From assembly GCA_001644045.1 (NCBI GenBank), contig LUUF01000063.1:19213-83212 (forward strand): a DNA stretch of 64,000 nucleotides, given 5' to 3'. This document shows positions 60,315-64,000 of the stretch, piece after piece. The stretch is from Methylomonas methanica (GTDB lineage: Bacteria > Pseudomonadota > Gammaproteobacteria > Methylococcales > Methylomonadaceae). The notes under the pieces were generated by a model. The model worked only from the letters and a program-made list of their open reading frames with translations. It made no database searches and had not been told where the DNA came from. How positions within the stretch are numbered: the stretch's first letter is position 1; the number at the start of each line of letters is the position of its first letter. The translations under genes were made by a program, and so were the position numbers.

Positions 60315-61106
60315 TCAGACTAGGCGCACCGTATCGCCGACATGAATTTGGCCACCCAAACCATCTGTCAGCATGGCGATTGCAAAGGTTGGCTTTTTTT
60401 GCTCAAAGTGATGTTTCAATGTTGTCAGAACCGGTAAATCTCGTTCGGCGGTCTGAGGGTTGACGTGAGTTGCCAGGCAGCGTGTTTTACTCTCGACAAC
60501 CTCAAAACAAATGTCACCAATTTGTACTTTATGGCCTATCCAGTTCTGTTCTTCCCAAGCTGATAAACTATCGACAACAAGATTGGAGCGGAATCGAAGT
60601 TCGCTAAAATCTAATGCACCAATGGCATCAGCCACCGCCGCAAGGCTGGCACGACTATGCAAAGTCACCATGCCCCTTTCATTATCATGAAAGCGTGGCG
60701 TTATACCGTCGCCTACCAATTTCAAAGGCAACCGTTCTGAATACAAATTTAAAGGGTTTTCATCAAGTTCAAGTACGTACTTTTCAAGAATGGCGGCCAT
60801 GTGTTGACGATCAGCTTCATTTTTTAGATCCGCCTCAACCAACAAATCCCCATCTAAATATAAGCGAAGCCGTAAGGCATAATGGTTAAACTGGCATCGC
60901 AAACGGGCTAAGCCTGGCGTATTGACCAACGCCAACATTTCGTGCTTTTTGCTCCAGGCATCATCGCTTGCCGTGGAATCGGCAAAGCGAAACCCCAATA
61001 CTCGATCGCCCACAATACGGCCGGTATTCAACACATGCAGGGTATCGCACGTTTCAGCAGTAAAACCTTTTACGGGATAACGATACAAAGCAACGACTTT
61101 TGGCAT
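60315..61106 (-). CDS. MOSC-domain protein (mARC/YcbX-like)
   Basis: The 263-aa protein has an N-terminal MOSC beta-barrel region (VVALYRYPVKGFTAETCDTLHV ... GDRVLGFRFAD) and a MOSC domain with FRSNLVVDSLSAWEEQNWIGHKVQIGDICFEVVESKTRC and THVNPQTAERD. The Cys in KTRC is the expected molybdenum ligand. Relatives reduce N-hydroxylated compounds and, for some, nitrite. The gene lies between the HTH regulator and rubredoxin, so a redox role linked to nitrogen oxides is plausible but inferred. Confidence 0.88.
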   Translation of the reverse strand: MPKVVALYRYPVKGFTAETCDTLHVLNTGRIVGDRVLGFRFADSTASDDAWSKKHEMLALVNTPGLARLRCQFNHYALRLRLYLDGDLLVEADLKNEADRQHMAAILEKYVLELDENPLNLYSERLPLKLVGDGITPRFHDNERGMVTLHSRASLAAVADAIGALDFSELRFRSNLVVDSLSAWEEQNWIGHKVQIGDICFEVVESKTRCLATHVNPQTAERDLPVLTTLKHHFEQKKPTFAIAMLTDGLGGQIHVGDTVRLV

Positions 61107-61125
61107 GATTTAATCCTGGATTGCT

Positions 61126-61758
61126 TTAGTTTTTCGTCATGACACGGAATGCACAAGCACAATCATTTTTTACCATACACGCAGTCTGTAATATGGGTGA
61201 AGATAATAATGAGCTAATTAACGCTTTATCGAATAGGCAGAGTGCCGGATGTTGTTGTGCCAAGTCATGATAGACACAATTCGTGGCTTTAATGTAGGGT
61301 TGATTATCTTGATACTCCAGGTCCGCGCGGTAACCTAAATCTTGCATAATCTCGACTAGAAGTTGGAGTCGTTGTGCAGAGTCTTTATCAGCGAACTTTA
61401 TGCTCAGGCTTTTAGCTAACTTAACGCCCATTTTCCACATCAAAGCCTCCATCGCCTCGGCAGTCATTTCCTCGGCAAGCTCGCTGAGCAATAAATTGCA
61501 AAACCATGAGTATTGTTTGGGAAAACGATTGACTCCCAGCGTGGTTAGCACATATTTGCGGGCTGGTCTGCCGCCTGTATTGGTATTCAAGTCTGATTCT
61601 TGGATAAGATGTTGTTTTTCCAGTGTGGCTAAGTGCTGATTGACTGCCGTCCTGGAAATCTGCAAATGATCAGCGATTTCATCCACACTCAAACCAGACT
61701 TTGAATCGAGCAATAACGCCATGAGTTGGTGTTGCCGTGATTCACGCTGCTCGTTCAT
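61126..61758 (-). CDS. HTH regulator with cysteine-rich (Fe-S type) C-terminus
   Basis: The 210-aa protein has an N-terminal winged helix (HQLMALLLDSKSGLSVDEIADHLQISRTAVNQHLATLEKQHLI ... TGGRPARKYVLT). The C-terminal domain has Cys/His residues in NCVYHDLAQQHPALC and TACMVKNDCACAFRV. This resembles SufR-type regulators that bind a [4Fe-4S] cluster. It diverges from the haemoglobin gene 170 bp away, so it probably controls both sides in response to NO or iron-sulfur damage. AGGAGA precedes the ATG. Confidence 0.75.
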   Translation of the reverse strand: MNEQRESRQHQLMALLLDSKSGLSVDEIADHLQISRTAVNQHLATLEKQHLIQESDLNTNTGGRPARKYVLTTLGVNRFPKQYSWFCNLLLSELAEEMTAEAMEALMWKMGVKLAKSLSIKFADKDSAQRLQLLVEIMQDLGYRADLEYQDNQPYIKATNCVYHDLAQQHPALCLFDKALISSLLSSPILQTACMVKNDCACAFRVMTKN

Positions 61759-61928
61759 AAAATTCTCCTAAAAATCAACTCGAAAGGCTAATGTCCGCTA
61801 GCAAGAGGGCATAATAGATTATTTTTGCCAATTGTGACATATTTATATTGCATAACTTTCGTATGTATCCTATCCTGTACTCGAGCTTAACAGCTTACTT
61901 TACTTAACCTGCAACGAAGGAGAGCTCT

Positions 61929-62306
61929 ATGAGTGAAAACAATGCCTCGCTTTATGATCAACTGGGCGGCGAAGCGGCCGTAAATGCGGCTGTCGACATT
62001 TTCTACCGCAAAGTGTTGGCCGATGATCGTATCAACCGTTTTTTTGAACACACAGACATGGAAAAACAAGCGGCTAAACAGAAGGCTTTTTTAACCATGG
62101 CTTTTGGCGGTCCCAATAATTACAGTGGTGCAGACATGCGCAAAGGGCATGCGCATTTGGTTAAGCAAGGGTTGAACGATACCCATTTTGATGCAGTGGT
62201 GGAAAATCTTGCATCAACACTTCAAGAACTAAATGTTCCGCAGTCACTGATCGATCAAGTTGCTGCAATTGCCGAAAGTACCCGCAACGACGTCTTAGAT
62301 CGCTAA
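61929..62306 (+). CDS. Truncated haemoglobin, group I
   Basis: The 125-aa globin reads SLYDQLGGEAAVNAAVDIFYRKVLADDRINRFFEHTDMEKQAAKQKAFLTMAFGGPNNYSGADMRKGHAHLVKQGLNDTHFDAVVENL. The proximal His is in KGHAHLV and the B10 Tyr in FYRKV, as usual in group I. Such globins convert NO to nitrate using O2. The reductase gene follows after 16 bp. GAAGGAGAG precedes the ATG. Confidence 0.95.
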   Translation: MSENNASLYDQLGGEAAVNAAVDIFYRKVLADDRINRFFEHTDMEKQAAKQKAFLTMAFGGPNNYSGADMRKGHAHLVKQGLNDTHFDAVVENLASTLQELNVPQSLIDQVAAIAESTRNDVLDR

Positions 62307-62322
62307 ACCTAAGGAGTAAGGG

Positions 62323-63306
62323 ATGTCTTTAACAATCGCGCTGAATGAGCACCAAGTGCACTGTCAAGAGCACGAGACGGTATTGGACGCCTTGTTGCGA
62401 GAAAAGATCGACATTCCTTACGGTTGCCGACAAGGTGCTTGCCAAAGCTGTATGGTAAGAAGTTTAGAGGGAGAGCCGCCTGTTGAAGCACAAAATGGCT
62501 TGAAAGATGTGTTGCGCGATCAAAACTACTTCCTGGCTTGCTTATGCTATCCAGAGCACGATATGACAATCAGCCTGGCTTCGACTGAAGATAGATTTAC
62601 GAAGGCCATGGTGATCGATAAACAACTGCTCAATGCAGAAACCTTATTACTGACCGTCGAATGCCAAAATTCCATGGATTATTACGCGGGCCAATTCGTC
62701 AATTTAAAACGTGACGACGGTCTGATCCGCAGCTATTCAATTTCGAATAGCCGCCGTCATGCTCGTCGATTGAGCTTTCACATTCGCCGACTATCGGGTG
62801 GTCGCTTCAGCGAATGGGCTCATGAGGAGTTGGCTGTTGGCGATAATATTGAAGTCTCCGATCCTCAAGGCTTGTGCTATTACTTGCCGAATGATTTAGA
62901 TCAAAACCTATTGTTAATTGGCACCGGTAGCGGGTTGGCTCCTTTAGCGGGCATTATTGAAGAAGCCCTGCATCATGGTCATCGTGGTGATATTCACCTT
63001 TTTCATGGTAGCCAAGGTGTGAGTGGCTTGTATTGGATTGAGGAAATGCAGCAGCTTGCCTTGGAATACAAAAATTTTTATTACACGCCTTGTGTATCTC
63101 GTGGAGAAGCCCTCATCGGCATCTCCAAGGGGCGAGCCAATGATGTTGCCATATCGAAGTTACCTAATTTGAAGTCTTGGCGAATTTACTTATGCGGTCA
63201 TCCCGATATGGTTAACCAAACTAAGCGTCAAGCTTATTTGAATGGGGCAAATTTGAAAGATATATACGCCGATGCGTTTCATGTTGCATCCACGACTTTG
63301 GATTAA
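62323..63306 (+). CDS. [2Fe-2S] flavoreductase, likely the globin's electron donor
   Basis: The 327-aa protein joins a plant-type ferredoxin (PYGCRQGACQSCMV and FLACLCYPE, ligands near residues 34-75) to a ferredoxin-NAD(P)+ reductase module (RSYSISNS for FAD, LIGTGSGLAPLAGI for NAD(P)H and a final IYLCGHPDMVNQTK). This is the layout of oxygenase reductases. Next to a truncated haemoglobin it probably re-reduces the haem for NO dioxygenation; that pairing is inferred from position. It starts after GGAGTAAGGG. Confidence 0.88.
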   Translation: MSLTIALNEHQVHCQEHETVLDALLREKIDIPYGCRQGACQSCMVRSLEGEPPVEAQNGLKDVLRDQNYFLACLCYPEHDMTISLASTEDRFTKAMVIDKQLLNAETLLLTVECQNSMDYYAGQFVNLKRDDGLIRSYSISNSRRHARRLSFHIRRLSGGRFSEWAHEELAVGDNIEVSDPQGLCYYLPNDLDQNLLLIGTGSGLAPLAGIIEEALHHGHRGDIHLFHGSQGVSGLYWIEEMQQLALEYKNFYYTPCVSRGEALIGISKGRANDVAISKLPNLKSWRIYLCGHPDMVNQTKRQAYLNGANLKDIYADAFHVASTTLD

Positions 63307-63530
63307 ATTTATAAGCGATGCAATCTAAAGCTGGATATAGAATTGATCTATTGCATCAAGCTCCATTTCATTATTTGCAGCAGCTATCCAGCGTATTTTT
63401 TATAGCCAAGTCGCCGAATTTTAAATTCTTACCCCGCTATTAAATCGGTTTATTCAATCAGGAATGCCGTTTCTATTGGCTTTACCATGAGTCTATGTAG
63501 CAATTTGGAGTAAGGAGATAGTTACGATCT

Positions 63531-63731
63531 TTGAAATTTATGCAACAAAGCAGCATGCAGGTCAAAAACCTGATGTGCGAATATGTGTCGATACTGACCC
63601 AACCAAGAAAAGGCGGCCAAGATCGTAACAGCCTCGAATCAAATATTCGGGTATATCAGCAGTTGGAGCGAATTATCGAACCACTACTATTTTTGATCAA
63701 TGCCGATAATACTGATATTGCCTTGCTCTAA
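63531..63731 (+). CDS. Hypothetical small protein
   Basis: A frame of 63-66 aa begins at TTG 63531 or ATG 63540 (MQQSSMQVKNLMCEYVSILTQPRKGG). GGAG lies 14 to 23 bases upstream, further than usual. I recognise no family; composition is protein-like with a hydrophobic end (EPLLFLINADNTDIALL). It may be spurious. Confidence 0.3.
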   Translation: MKFMQQSSMQVKNLMCEYVSILTQPRKGGQDRNSLESNIRVYQQLERIIEPLLFLINADNTDIALL

Positions 63732-63821
63732 ACGTGTCTGGATGATTGAGCGGGAGTCGAAGCAGTTTGTAGTTATCTCGATCCCCTGGCGATGATAGCC
63801 AATTGAATCTAAGGCATGCGT

Positions 63822-64000
63822 CTAAACCCGCTTTTGCGTATTGGCCAACAGCACGTTGACGGCGTAGGCGACGACAAAGACGCCCACCGGGATGGTTTGC
63901 GGTGGAATCGGAAACGGCAAGGTCAAACTGACCAGCAACAGATACAGCGCGCCCAGAATCAAGTAAAGGCTGTAGCGGTGTGCCATGGGGCTGGGGTAAT
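63822..64000 (-). CDS. Membrane protein fragment (cut by right window edge)
   Basis: A minus-strand frame runs from the edge to TAG at 63824-63822. It contains LYLILGALYLLLVSLTLPFPIPPQ and VGVFVVAYAVNVLLA, two membrane segments, ending NTQKRV. The start could be ATG at 63984 or lie outside the window. The product is not recognised. Confidence 0.45.
   Translation of the reverse strand, partial: YPSPMAHRYSLYLILGALYLLLVSLTLPFPIPPQTIPVGVFVVAYAVNVLLANTQKRV

Overview
The window looks like chromosome or large conjugative-element DNA of a gammaproteobacterium with about 50% GC. The gene content (respiratory narGHJI, a copper nitrite reductase, a fused NarK, nirBD with NarK-type transport, and PP2C-kinase fusions beside the nitrate transporter) would fit a Methylomonas-type methanotroph. 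That taxonomic guess is inference, because no ribosomal or methane-oxidation gene is present. Three blocks are visible.

Block 1 (about 1-33.8 kb) is part of an SXT/R391-like integrative conjugative element or related plasmid. At the left is a minus-strand recombination module: ssb, a Bet/RecT annealase, a YqaJ/lambda-type exonuclease, small unknown genes and the start of a CobS-like ATPase. Its leaders are full of hairpins, including two copies of a four-hairpin RNA element whose stems show compensatory changes. At the right is a complete F-type mating-pair-formation operon on the minus strand: traL-E-K-B-dsbC-V-A-(RRXRR)-C-trbI-traF-trbC/traW-traU-traN. Between the two lies a defence island (4.3-20.1 kb). 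It holds a HEPN protein, a three-gene ubiquitin-like operon (MBL-fold hydrolase, fused E2-E1-JAB, membrane protein) and a type I restriction system with DinD, Fic, DUF559 and YgjP-like companions, followed by an HU gene. A shared 30-bp palindrome at 4.2 kb and 33.76 kb sits upstream of both conjugation modules.

Block 2 (34-47.4 kb) handles nitrate/nitrite uptake and nitrite reduction to ammonium. A minus-strand operon (nirC, PP2C-kinase, NarK-type transporter, small membrane protein, second PP2C-kinase) diverges from nirB-nirD-phzF-FAD oxidoreductase. The intergenic region carries two divergent sigma-54 promoters, an array of TTGGTG half-sites between them, and an attenuator-like terminator in the nirB leader. 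An HPP-CBS membrane protein closes the block.

Block 3 (47.5-64 kb) is respiratory denitrification and nitric-oxide handling. It holds a hemerythrin gene split by an amber codon and the minus-strand run narK(fused)-cytochrome c-narGHJI-nirK, with an NsrR-like operator upstream. A regulator with a cysteine-rich C-terminus precedes a MOSC protein and a rubredoxin, and diverges from a truncated haemoglobin and a ferredoxin-type flavoreductase. The likely flow is nitrate import by NarK, reduction to nitrite by NarGHI, then to NO by NirK or to ammonium by NirBD, with the haemoglobin/reductase pair detoxifying NO. No NO reductase, assimilatory nitrate reductase, relaxase, integrase or tRNA is seen in the window.
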